NCBI RefSeq assembly: GCF_004340525.1
Contig: NZ_SLWX01000015.1
Location: forward strand, 17,234 to 81,233
Length of the DNA stretch: 64,000 nucleotides
Source: Chromatocurvus halotolerans
Lineage (GTDB): Bacteria > Pseudomonadota > Gammaproteobacteria > Pseudomonadales > Halieaceae
Reading direction: 5' to 3'
This document shows positions 1-6,750 of this stretch, in pieces. Below the pieces are notes generated by a model that did no database searches, was not told where the DNA came from, and worked only from the letters and a program-made list of their open reading frames with translations. The position numbers and the translations under genes are program-made. The stretch's first letter is position 1. Every line of letters starts with the position of its first letter.

Positions 1-127
1 AACTATACATATTTCCCATATGGGAAAAGATGCTTTTTCTAAAGCCGCAATTTTTTTCTGATTGATTCTGATCGATCTTTCCTCCCGAACGCGCCAACGA
101 GGCGCTTGGCATTGAGGAGGATTGCCT

Positions 128-331
128 GTGAGTTCACTTGACCTAATCACCCCCGGCGACGTGGCTGAACTGCTCGGCATCAGCCAACAGACGCTCGCGG
201 TGTGGCGTTGTAATGGCCGCTATGACTTGCCTTATGTGAAAGTCGGCCGCTACGTCCGGTATCGCCGCGATGATGTATCGGCTTTTGTGCAGCGTCGTTG
301 CATCGGTGCTGGGGGGAAGAGCGATGGATAA
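128..331 (+). CDS. AlpA/excisionase-like helix-turn-helix protein
   Basis: This small (67 aa) MerR/AlpA-type DNA-binding protein probably acts as excisionase or transcriptional activator of the surrounding mobile element. The sequence shows a winged HTH: a 'TPGDVAELLGISQQTLAVWR' helix pair, then 'YVKVGRYVRYRRDDVSAFV', the standard AlpA ending. The GTG at 128 is chosen as start because AGGAGG at 115-120 lies 7 nt upstream; the in-frame TTG at 122 is too close to that site. Its stop overlaps the ATG of the next gene by 8 nt, so the two are translationally coupled. A second AlpA-like gene sits in the element at the right end of the window, but the two are not close copies. Confidence 0.8.
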   Translation: MSSLDLITPGDVAELLGISQQTLAVWRCNGRYDLPYVKVGRYVRYRRDDVSAFVQRRCIGAGGKSDG

Positions 332-824
332 TCCCAACAATTCGCTAGGGGATCAGGAGGCAATGTATTCCCAAAAAAGCGGCGTTGGTGGGGTTTCTAA
401 GGTGACCGCCTATTTACGTCGGAAAATGGTTCCCCCGGGTAATCCCGGGCCCGCACATCGGGATTTCGCTGGGAATCCGGAAGCATCGGGTAGCTCCAAT
501 GCGGGTGAGGCGGGTCGATCCGCTGGGAACGACCCAGTACTTCCCAGTGCGGTTTGCGTATGCAGCCTCGGCCGGCATCTATGCCCGCTCCATAGCGATA
601 TGGCATTGGTTGGCCCCAGCAAGCCATGTGAAACGGTGGCCGAGGGTTTGGCGCGGGAAGGTTTGCGTGAAGAGAAGTATCGGGGTTTCTGGATCTTGTG
701 GGGTCCTGCCTATGGCCGCTGGTGCTATATAGCGGCGCCACCAAGGGAGATGAGTACGAATCGACACAGGACAGTCGAGTTTGCTCGCACGGAAATCGAT
801 CAATATTGGAGGCTATATGGCTGA
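324..824 (+). CDS. hypothetical element protein
   Basis: A 166-aa protein of no recognised family. The ATG at 324 follows a purine-rich GGGGGGAAGAG stretch and overlaps the end of the AlpA-like gene by 8 nt; its own stop overlaps the start of the replication gene by 8 nt (ATGGCTGA). It is therefore the middle cistron of a tightly coupled three-gene operon. The C-terminal third ('GFWILWGPAYGRWCYIA' and 'TEIDQYWRLYG') looks like ordered protein, while the middle is Gly/Pro/Ser-rich and low in confidence. An upstream in-frame ATG at 270 would bury the start inside alpA and is less likely. Confidence 0.45.
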   Translation: MDNPNNSLGDQEAMYSQKSGVGGVSKVTAYLRRKMVPPGNPGPAHRDFAGNPEASGSSNAGEAGRSAGNDPVLPSAVCVCSLGRHLCPLHSDMALVGPSKPCETVAEGLAREGLREEKYRGFWILWGPAYGRWCYIAAPPREMSTNRHRTVEFARTEIDQYWRLYG

Positions 825-2622
825 TGCGCCCCATATAGTGCAGCGCAAGCCTGGGGTGACCCCCCAGGACTGTCGTAAAGCACCAGCGGATTTGCTGGCC
901 TATTATTTTCATGACCCAGGCCGTCCGCCTGTTGGCGAGCCCCCTTCCGAAATTTTATATTCTAATAAGCCGGCAAAGCCGGCTTTTTTGGGTCCCGGCG
1001 ATAGCCGGGACCATAGGCTAGTCCGGGAGTCCAAAAGTCAGACATGCCCCAACAGCGAGCAAATTTTGGACGATGGGCGGGCCTGGCGGTCGACTCTAGC
1101 CTCTGCGCCCGACCCATGGATCGCGCCACGCCCCAGAAGCGCGGCAGGCGCGCCAGGCGTTTACGGCGTGGTCGAATATCGGGCGTGGTGCGACGAATAT
1201 CGAATCCGCACAGAGGCAGATTGCGGGCCCGCACCGCCCCCACAGGCAGGCGGCCGCCGCTCGGCGATGCTCACCGAGCGCGCGGCGATGAAGCTCGCGG
1301 AGGCGGGGCGTTATATGGCGAGCTGCCACGGTGGCTTTAGGACTTTCCTGACCCTAACGTTTGACGCAGTTAGCCGCGCTCGCCTGGCCTTACCGAAGAA
1401 TTCGGACATCAGCGGGCCCTGGTCGCCGTTCCCGCGGATCATTGATCGCCCCGCGTCCTGTCTCCGGACCGCCACGCCGACCACGATACAGAGCGAGGTG
1501 TCGCGATTCTTCGACGGCGCGCGAAAGATGCATTACCGAGGCTGGGTAACGCGGAAAGGCCGCCGTGTCCCGGGCTCGCCGCCCTGCCACGACGACGCCG
1601 TAACCCGCGCTGCTCTCGCGAATAAACGAAAAGAGGCGGCAGGCATGGTGTCACCCTGGCCACGCAGCAAACGGGCGCCTATGCGGGCGGTGGAGGCGAC
1701 GCGCGACTATTTCCCGGAAGTCCCGCGTCGGCCGCTGAGGTACTGCTGGGTGGCGGAGAACCCGGTAAACGCATCGGGCGAGCAGAACCCCCACGTTCAT
1801 GTACTGATGGATTGGGGCGTCCCATATCATCTATTCAAGGATTGGGCGGTACGCCTCGAGAAATTGTGGGGGCAGGGCTTTGCCCATCTCGAGAAAATTC
1901 GCGAGGCCCAGGCCGCGACTGGCTACCTGCTCAAGGCGTTGGGTTATATGACGAAAGGCGCGCAGGCTGCCGACCAAGGGCCGATACGGGGCAACCGTTA
2001 TGCAATCTCGCAAGGCGCGCACGCACCGCCCTGGGTGACCATCGAAAAAAGGGAGCTGCGGGCCCTTGGCGCCCTCATCGCCGATATCGCGGACCATTGT
2101 CAGCATGTCTATGCCCGGCAACAGGCCGAGCTGCGCCGCTCGCGTGAGGAATGTGAGGCCGCAAGAGACGCCTCGAGGAAGATCCGCGAACAGGGTCGAG
2201 AGCCCTCAAAGGAGCGCCGGGCTATCCTTGAGCGTGCCCGGCGCCGGCTTGAGAGGTGTCGCCGCCACGACCGCGCGAGGCCGATCGTTGCGAACCGTTA
2301 CCGGATAATTTGCCGGGGGCGTGATGCGTTCCGCGAGGTCCGTACTTGGCTGGGCCAAGCGAGACACTACCCCTCGGGCGTGGTTTCGTATCTGCCGGAA
2401 AAGCCGGCGGGTGAATACTGGGAAGTGACCAAGAAACCGCCGCCGGCCGATGTAGCCGAGATGCGCCGCTGTATCGGCTGGCGCCGGCAGTGTAGGGAGG
2501 CTGAGCGACGCAAGTGGACAGACTGGGAATGGATGCAAGCTCGGGACGAGTATGAACAATGCGCCACGATGCTTTCGGAGCGCGAATTAGAGCGCGCTGA
2601 ATGTACTTTGCGCCCTCGCTAA
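817..2622 (+). CDS. rolling-circle (HUH-type) replication-associated protein
   Basis: This 601-aa protein is the probable replication initiator of the left element. It contains the landmarks of a rolling-circle Rep: a first motif 'FRTFLTLTFD' (about residue 170), the HUH metal-binding motif 'NPHVHVLMDW' (about residue 324), and downstream 'GYLLKALGYMTKG', with tyrosines and lysine in the catalytic-Tyr position. The C-terminal half is Arg/Glu-rich, probably helical. The ATG at 817 has GGAGG 4 nt upstream and overlaps the previous stop; an in-frame TTG at 781 is less likely. The first 150 residues are poorly conserved-looking and contain a terminator-like hairpin pair (968-1012), so a later start (ATG 1267) cannot be excluded. 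Family membership is inferred from motifs only. Confidence 0.7.
   Translation: MADAPHIVQRKPGVTPQDCRKAPADLLAYYFHDPGRPPVGEPPSEILYSNKPAKPAFLGPGDSRDHRLVRESKSQTCPNSEQILDDGRAWRSTLASAPDPWIAPRPRSAAGAPGVYGVVEYRAWCDEYRIRTEADCGPAPPPQAGGRRSAMLTERAAMKLAEAGRYMASCHGGFRTFLTLTFDAVSRARLALPKNSDISGPWSPFPRIIDRPASCLRTATPTTIQSEVSRFFDGARKMHYRGWVTRKGRRVPGSPPCHDDAVTRAALANKRKEAAGMVSPWPRSKRAPMRAVEATRDYFPEVPRRPLRYCWVAENPVNASGEQNPHVHVLMDWGVPYHLFKDWAVRLEKLWGQGFAHLEKIREAQAATGYLLKALGYMTKGAQAADQGPIRGNRYAISQGAHAPPWVTIEKRELRALGALIADIADHCQHVYARQQAELRRSREECEAARDASRKIREQGREPSKERRAILERARRRLERCRRHDRARPIVANRYRIICRGRDAFREVRTWLGQARHYPSGVVSYLPEKPAGEYWEVTKKPPPADVAEMRRCIGWRRQCREAERRKWTDWEWMQARDEYEQCATMLSERELERAECTLRPR
968..1012 (+). other. 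tandem hairpins inside the rep gene (terminator-like, origin candidate)
   Basis: Two perfect hairpins lie back to back inside the rep reading frame. The first has a 7-bp stem AGCCGGC (968-974 with 978-984), an AAA loop and a T6 tract (984-989), the form of an intrinsic terminator. The second has a 9-bp stem GGTCCCGGC (991-999 with 1004-1012) with a GATA loop. Known rolling-circle replicons such as phiX174 carry the nicking origin inside the initiator gene, so the second hairpin is a candidate double-strand origin. That function is inference. Confidence 0.45.
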
Positions 2623-2677
2623 GAAGCCGCCCGGGTCACTCATGTGGCACCGCCAATGCCTTTGAGTGAATGCTGAA

Positions 2678-3778
2678 TTATCTTTGACGCGAGCGCGAAA
2701 CCTGAAACGTGACGGCCCGCGAATCCCAATCGGCAATATCCCAGGGATTGAAAAGTTCGAGCTTGCCCCCCGCCGCCGCTGGCGGTGAGACCGATTTATC
2801 GAGCTCTATGTTACTTACCAGGGCGAGAGCGGTTTTGCCGGCTTGCTCGGTGTGCAACGCGACTTCGTTGGCGGTCATCAATACTGCGTCCAGGAGTGCG
2901 CTGGTCGTTCCCTTGACCTCGACTTTGATCGCGACGCCGTCGCGTTCCGCCAGGAAGTCATAGGGCTTGCTAGCCGATGTGTCCTCCACGGCATACCCTT
3001 CAAGCTCAAGCTGGCGCTTGGCAACCGCCATTGCGCACAGCTCGACTGCACGCCTCTCGTCGCCGGTAAGCGCGAATCCCTGGCGGTTGGCTGCCGTCTG
3101 GCGGGTTGGGTTCGTAATCGCCTCTATAGCGCTTAAATCGATTTCTCGGGCGTTCAAGTTGCGCCCGCGATCAACGGACGCGTATATGATCGCGAGCAGC
3201 CCCAGCGCCTCCGCTATGGCGTCGAGAAACGCCTGCTCGTCTAGGTTCTCGGGGTCAAACGCCCGAGCCAGCGCCGTAGCGCGTTCAAAAGACTTCGGCA
3301 GTGCGGCGGTCGCACCTAGCTCTATTTGGTCCGGGAAGCCGGAAACATCGGCGCCGGCTTCCTCCAATTCTTGAAGCATCCATAAGATGCGGGCATCGAG
3401 TTCTTCGCCGGATGTTGTCCGAAGGTCTCCGCGCTCCGCATCCCAGGTCGAAGAGCTGCACCCCAGGGTGACGTATACGCGCCGACCATCCCGAGAAAAA
3501 TGAATAACGACGTAGTAGCCATCGGTCGCGTTCGGCGAGCGCTCTCGGCAATGGAAGCGCACCCAGGGAGCTTCTGTTTTGCGCCCTATGCCGTCTTTAC
3601 CGTGCACAGCTAGGGTGGCAGCGAACTGCCCCATTCGCGCTGTGAGGGCCGGCCAGGCGCTCCTGAAAAGGTTAGGCAAAGTTTGGCGAATTAATTCCCC
3701 TCGTTGCTTCATCGCGGGGGTGTTTTCGCTGGTGTACTCGCGTTGCAAGTTTGCTATCCGAGCAATTTCACTTTTCAT
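2678..3778 (-). CDS. McrB-N (DUF3578)/NO VEIN (DUF3883) two-domain nuclease, restriction-like
   Basis: This 366-aa protein probably acts as a modification-dependent or stand-alone restriction enzyme. Residues about 20-190 resemble the MrcB N-terminal DNA-recognition domain, with 'WVRFHCRERSPNATDGYYVV' and 'RRVYVTLGCSS'. Residues about 240-360 match the NO VEIN C-terminal (DUF3883) fold of the PD-(D/E)XK class: 'SASKPYDFLAERDG' then 'IKVEVKGT' supplies the D...ExK active-site pattern. There is no AAA+ GTPase domain, unlike classical McrB, so the recognition and cleavage domains are fused directly. It is divergent from the DUF4145 gene and part of a small defence cluster with the downstream reverse transcriptase. 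The defence role is inferred from the domain pair and context. Confidence 0.7.
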   Translation of the reverse strand: MKSEIARIANLQREYTSENTPAMKQRGELIRQTLPNLFRSAWPALTARMGQFAATLAVHGKDGIGRKTEAPWVRFHCRERSPNATDGYYVVIHFSRDGRRVYVTLGCSSSTWDAERGDLRTTSGEELDARILWMLQELEEAGADVSGFPDQIELGATAALPKSFERATALARAFDPENLDEQAFLDAIAEALGLLAIIYASVDRGRNLNAREIDLSAIEAITNPTRQTAANRQGFALTGDERRAVELCAMAVAKRQLELEGYAVEDTSASKPYDFLAERDGVAIKVEVKGTTSALLDAVLMTANEVALHTEQAGKTALALVSNIELDKSVSPPAAAGGKLELFNPWDIADWDSRAVTFQVSRSRQR

Positions 3779-3927
3779 TGTTTCATCCGTGCTGGTCTTG
3801 ATTCGGGATAGTTCGCGGCATTTACTTCCGGGCCTGATTCCTTAGCGACTAACTACATTACATCAAGCCGTATAGTTGCTAGCATCTCCGTGCAAAGCCT
3901 TCCCGCCCCTCACAAAAGAGATTGGGT

Positions 3928-4506
3928 ATGTCGAAATATCAGGGTGTTCCATGGGCCAACGCGTCCAATCTCGGTTCAAAAGGTTATCGTTGCGGCTACT
4001 GCGGAATCAATGTTGCCTCAAGCCTGGGGTTCGTCGCTGCCGACTCGATCGAGGGGCGCTATGCCGAAATTCGCCTTTGCTCTCATTGCGCCAAGCCGAC
4101 ATTTTTCCACGGGCAGAGCAGATGCCCTGACGTAGCTCCCGGGAATGAGGTCGACCACGTTCCAGATGGGGTGTACGCGTTATACCAGGAGGCGAGGAAT
4201 GCCGCAGCCGCTAACGCCTACACGGCCTCCGTGCTCGCGAGCCGGAAGTTGCTGATGAACATTGCGGTCTCGCAAGGAGCCCCCGAAAAACTTCGGTTCA
4301 TCGAATATGTAGATTTTCTTGCGGATGGGGGCTTTATTCCTCCAAACGGAAGGGGCTGGGTTGACCACATTAGAACCAAGGGAAATGAAGCCACCCACGA
4401 AATTGTCTTAATGGAACGTGAGGGTGCTGCAGAACTCATTTCCTTTTCGGAAATGCTACTTAAGTTTATTTTTGAATTCCCGGCAAGAGTGCCGATTGAA
4501 CAATAA
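3928..4506 (+). CDS. DUF4145 domain-containing protein
   Basis: This 192-aa protein has an N-terminal zinc-ribbon-like segment ('CGYCG' and 'CSHCAKP', about residues 20-55) followed by a helical DUF4145 domain. The latter includes the 'YTASVLASRKLLMNIA' helix and the closing 'IRTKGNEATHEI' motif, which resembles the R...N..H active-site region of HEPN-clan proteins. DUF4145 proteins are frequent in defence islands and restriction loci, but their biochemical role is not settled. ATG 3928 is preferred over the TTG at 3922 because the purine-rich AAAAGAGA lies at a workable distance. It sits between the nuclease gene (divergent) and the DRT2 ncRNA/RT, so a shared antiviral function is plausible but unproven. 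Confidence 0.65.
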   Translation: MSKYQGVPWANASNLGSKGYRCGYCGINVASSLGFVAADSIEGRYAEIRLCSHCAKPTFFHGQSRCPDVAPGNEVDHVPDGVYALYQEARNAAAANAYTASVLASRKLLMNIAVSQGAPEKLRFIEYVDFLADGGFIPPNGRGWVDHIRTKGNEATHEIVLMEREGAAELISFSEMLLKFIFEFPARVPIEQ

Positions 4507-4739
4507 AACGCCAACGCGGCCGGTTGTAGGAGAATAACCTACAGTTTGCTGAGTAGCTCTGTTGAGGCGCGGTCAGGCGCTCGGACTCGGAATTGAATGG
4601 GCGTTCTCGCACTAGATTGCTGACCCAAAGATAGACTACTCAGAAAGGGATGCTGATGAAATCGAGGTTTTCAAAACCTCGTAAGATAAACGCAGCGAGA
4701 TCCTGATCAATTACGCGAAAACCACGAGAATCTCCAGCA
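4507..4739 (+). other. non-coding stretch upstream of the DRT2 ncRNA
   Basis: No credible gene is seen here. It holds a near-perfect palindrome at 4664-4682 (9-bp arms CGAGGTTTT/AAAACCTCG around one base). The ncRNA promoter should lie in or just after this stretch. The best -10 I can offer is GAGAAT at 4726-4731, with a poor -35, so the transcription start is not resolved. Confidence 0.5.
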
Positions 4740-4792
4740 CTCGAAAAGTATGCTACCATACTTAGGCCTGGCGGCTCGGGCGCTAGGGAATG

Positions 4793-4873
4793 TCACAGAA
4801 TGTCAAGCCATTCCAGGCAGCCTTCACGGCAGCCTGTCATGATTGACGCGAGCATTGCGACGGTAATCCGCAT
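4793..4873 (-). CDS. neo: neo repeat ORF (26 codons linear, endless when concatenated)
   Basis: On the minus strand AGGAGG (4879-4884) stands 5 nt before ATG (4871-4873). In the chromosome the frame runs 26 codons and stops at TGA (4793-4795). If the interval 4795-4914 is joined head to tail, that stop becomes TTA (Leu) and the frame continues through GCA ATG ATA TAT AAT back to the same ATG. One turn is exactly 40 codons with no stop, so the concatemer encodes an endless repeat protein; each unit starts MRITVAMLAS and ends YNVYITKEVS. In known DRT2 systems phage infection triggers the cDNA concatemer, and expression of the repeat protein arrests growth. The linear ORF alone is not expected to be the functional product. 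Confidence 0.8.
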   Translation of the reverse strand: MRITVAMLASIMTGCREGCLEWLDIL

Positions 4874-4914
4874 GGATACCTCCTTTGTGATATAGACATT
4901 ATATATCATTGCTA
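4795..4914 (-). repeat. 120-nt cDNA repeat unit bounded by ACAGAA motifs
   Basis: ACAGAA occurs at 4795-4800 and again at 4915-4920, exactly 120 nt apart. Flanking bases differ on both sides (4794 c versus 4914 a; 4801 t versus 4921 g), so a jump anywhere within the six identical bases gives the same 120-nt unit. 120 is divisible by three, so the neo frame is kept from unit to unit. Confidence 0.85.
4801..4903 (-). promoter_or_regulatory. split neo promoter (-35 and -10 joined only in concatemer)
   Basis: A perfect -35, TTGACA, is at 4801-4806 and a perfect -10, TATAAT, at 4898-4903, both on the minus strand. In the chromosome the -10 precedes the -35, so no promoter exists. Across the concatemer junction the spacer is 4800-4795 (6 nt) plus 4914-4904 (11 nt), 17 bp in total, the optimum for sigma-70. 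The -10 then lies just upstream of the AGGAGG and the neo ATG. Confidence 0.85.
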
Positions 4915-5041
4915 ACAGAAGCGGCGCGGCCCCGAGTTATGCTCTGGGTGGGATGGTGAGAGAAAGTCCACTTGGTTAAGCCGGAGAGGGGTTTGGATCG
5001 CCGCAGTCCTTTACCCTCTCCGGTTTTGCTAAGAGGAAAAG

Positions 5042-6319
5042 ATGGCAACAGACGACTTCAGCTGGTATCGCCATCGTAACTATCTGCACTTCGATAACCC
5101 GTTAGGTAAAAAATCGGCAGAAGCGCTTGTTAAAAATCCGCTAAGAGTTAAATCTCATTCTTTCTACCCCCTGATTTCCTACGAAATTGAGTCAATCAAG
5201 ATCGCCAAGGATGCGGCATCAGGTAGTATTGAAAAGAAAAAGAAGCCGCGGCCTATCCGTTATGCTGCCCACGCAGACAGTCATATATATAGCTTCTACT
5301 CAACAATCCTTTCGCAAAAATACGAAGATCTACTTAGAGACAAAGCGCTATCAGAGCATGTTCTGGCGTTCAGGCCGCTGGGAAAAAATAATATAGATTT
5401 TGCGGCCGAAGCATTCGAAGACATACGAGTCATGGGGACTTGTGCTGCAGTAGCTCTCGATATCACCGGATTTTTCGACAATATAGATCACGCTATTCTT
5501 AAAGATGCGTGGTGCGATTTGTTGGGCGAAGCTCGGCTGCCGGGCGACCACTTCGCAATCTTCAAGTCCCTTACCGCTTACTCTTATGTCCCCAAGCTTG
5601 CGCTTTATCGCCAGTTGGGAATATCGCAACATAACCCAAAAAATAACCGGAAAAGAGTTTGCGAGCCGCGGATATTTCGCGAAATAGTGCGAGGTGGGAA
5701 CCTCATTACAACTAATGAGAATGCTTATGGAATTCCGCAGGGCTCACCGATCAGTGCGCTGCTTTCGAATATTTATATGGTTGAATTTGATGAAGAGGCG
5801 TCCAAACTCGCGCGCTCTATAAACGGAAAGTATTATCGGTATTGCGATGACATTTTGTTCATTGTTCCAATTGACCAAAAGGACCGCATAGCAAACAAAG
5901 CGAAGACCATGATCAGAGGTCTCAAGTTAGAAATAAATAAAAAGAAAATAGCGGTTAGAAGCTTTACTCAGCGCGGGAATATCCAAAGAGCCGATTACCC
6001 CCTTCAATACCTTGGGTTCACATTTGATGGCGAGCGGATACTTATACGCTCGGCGGCGCTAGCTCGATATTCTGACAAAATGAAACGGGGGGTTAAATTC
6101 GCCAAAGCCACGATGCGGAAAAGGAACGGCCTAAGGGTTTTACGGGGGGAGCCGGTAAAGCCTCTTTATCGCAAAAGTTTGTATCGACTTTACTCCCACG
6201 TCGGAAGGCGAAATTTTCTTAGCTACGGGTATAGAGCCGCAAGAAGGATGAACTCCCCTGCGATAAAGCGTCAACTTAAACCCTTATGGCGTAGGCTGGA
6301 AGAGGAAATTGAAAGGTAA
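5042..6319 (+). CDS. drt2: DRT2-type antiviral reverse transcriptase
   Basis: This 425-aa RT is the size expected for DRT2 (unknown-group UG2). Visible RT motifs: 'RPIRYAAHADSHIYSFYS' (motif 1), 'CAAVALDITGFFDNIDH' (motif A, catalytic Asp), 'NAYGIPQGSPISALLSNIYM' (motif B), and 'YYRYCDDILFIV' (motif C, YCDD catalytic pair rather than the YADD of retrons and group II introns). Next come 'LEINKKK' and 'LQYLGFTFDG'. No maturase, endonuclease or effector domain is present. The start has AAGAGGA 5-11 nt upstream, directly after the terminal hairpin of the ncRNA, so RT and ncRNA are probably co-transcribed. The assignment rests on these motifs and on the neo signature upstream. Known DRT2 enzymes make concatemeric cDNA by rolling around their ncRNA template. 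Confidence 0.85.
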   Translation: MATDDFSWYRHRNYLHFDNPLGKKSAEALVKNPLRVKSHSFYPLISYEIESIKIAKDAASGSIEKKKKPRPIRYAAHADSHIYSFYSTILSQKYEDLLRDKALSEHVLAFRPLGKNNIDFAAEAFEDIRVMGTCAAVALDITGFFDNIDHAILKDAWCDLLGEARLPGDHFAIFKSLTAYSYVPKLALYRQLGISQHNPKNNRKRVCEPRIFREIVRGGNLITTNENAYGIPQGSPISALLSNIYMVEFDEEASKLARSINGKYYRYCDDILFIVPIDQKDRIANKAKTMIRGLKLEINKKKIAVRSFTQRGNIQRADYPLQYLGFTFDGERILIRSAALARYSDKMKRGVKFAKATMRKRNGLRVLRGEPVKPLYRKSLYRLYSHVGRRNFLSYGYRAARRMNSPAIKRQLKPLWRRLEEEIER

Positions 6320-6444
6320 GCAATGTCCGGGCGCCCTTGGCCCGAGAAGCTGCAGTGACCCCGGCAATTCATCTAAAAAGTAGCACATTGGTAGCACGAG
6401 GGCTCTACGTAAGAAGGCAATTGATCGTAACTTATTGAAAGTAT

Positions 6445-6521
6445 TGGTGGGCCCAGTAGGACTTGAACCTACGACCAATCGATTATGAGTCGACTGCTCT
6501 GACCAACTGAGCTATGGGCCC
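6445..6521 (-). tRNA. tRNA-Ile2 (CAU anticodon)
   Basis: A full 77-nt cloverleaf on the minus strand. The acceptor stem is GGGCCCA with TGGGCCC, the D arm contains AGCTCAGTTGGT, the anticodon loop CTCATAA carries CAT, the T arm is GTAGG-TTCAAGT-CCTAC, and the 3' CCA is encoded (6445-6447). The body closely follows the minor isoleucine tRNA whose C34 is converted to lysidine, not initiator or elongator Met. Its 3' end faces the left element (last gene ends at 6319), so it is the likely attachment target of that element. Confidence 0.92.
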
Positions 6522-6750
6522 TTCAGAGATGTCGCCAGACACGCGCGATCAGCGCGAAGTATAAACCGGCCGCCCTGGCGTGGCCAGACACCACGTTGTT
6601 CAATATCCAGTCGTCATGTCACGGTAGTGGCCGGTTTAGTCGCGCTGGCTTTGTGTCATGAGCCTGATGTTTCTCCGACAAAGTGATAACGTAAGCTGGC
6701 GAGGCGTCGATGACGCAGATCGTGGACTATCCATAACAGGGGGCTAGGTT

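Larger units (their letters stand above)
4740..5030 (+). ncRNA. DRT2-type ncRNA template and scaffold
   Basis: This is the noncoding RNA that a DRT2 reverse transcriptase binds and copies; boundaries are approximate. Visible structure in order: hairpin 4746-4763 (AAGTATG arms); hairpin 4767-4787 (7-bp stem with one G-U pair) ending 7 nt before the first ACAGAA (4795-4800); a template-internal hairpin 4814-4836 (CAGGCAGCC/GGCAGCCTG); the second ACAGAA (4915-4920); a hairpin around 4930-4950; and a strong terminal stem 4981-4990 with 5014-5023 (CCGGAGAGGG), followed by TTTT and the RT ribosome-binding site. A stem-loop next to an ACA motif repeated at both template ends is the arrangement reported to promote template jumping in DRT2. 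The length of about 280-290 nt also agrees with the characterised system. Confidence 0.8.

Noticed and set aside
4664..4682. The palindrome CGAGGTTTT/AAAACCTCG as a terminator of the DUF4145 gene
   Set aside because: There is no T tract after it and it lies about 160 nt past the stop codon. It may be an operator, but nothing in the sequence decides this.
4793..4873. A 26-aa minus-strand peptide with an excellent ribosome-binding site, taken at first as a small toxin of the RT locus
   Set aside because: In the chromosome it has no promoter in the right order. The exact 120-nt periodicity, the 17-bp promoter spacing at the junction and the loss of the stop on concatenation explain it better as one unit of neo.
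5042..6319. The RT as a retron or group II intron enzyme
   Set aside because: Motif C is YCDD, there is no maturase or HNH part and no retron-type effector gene. The upstream RNA shows the ACA-bounded template of DRT2 rather than msr/msd inverted repeats.
6445..6521. The CAT-anticodon tRNA as elongator or initiator methionine tRNA
   Set aside because: The acceptor and anticodon-stem sequence follow the minor isoleucine tRNA (lysidine type).
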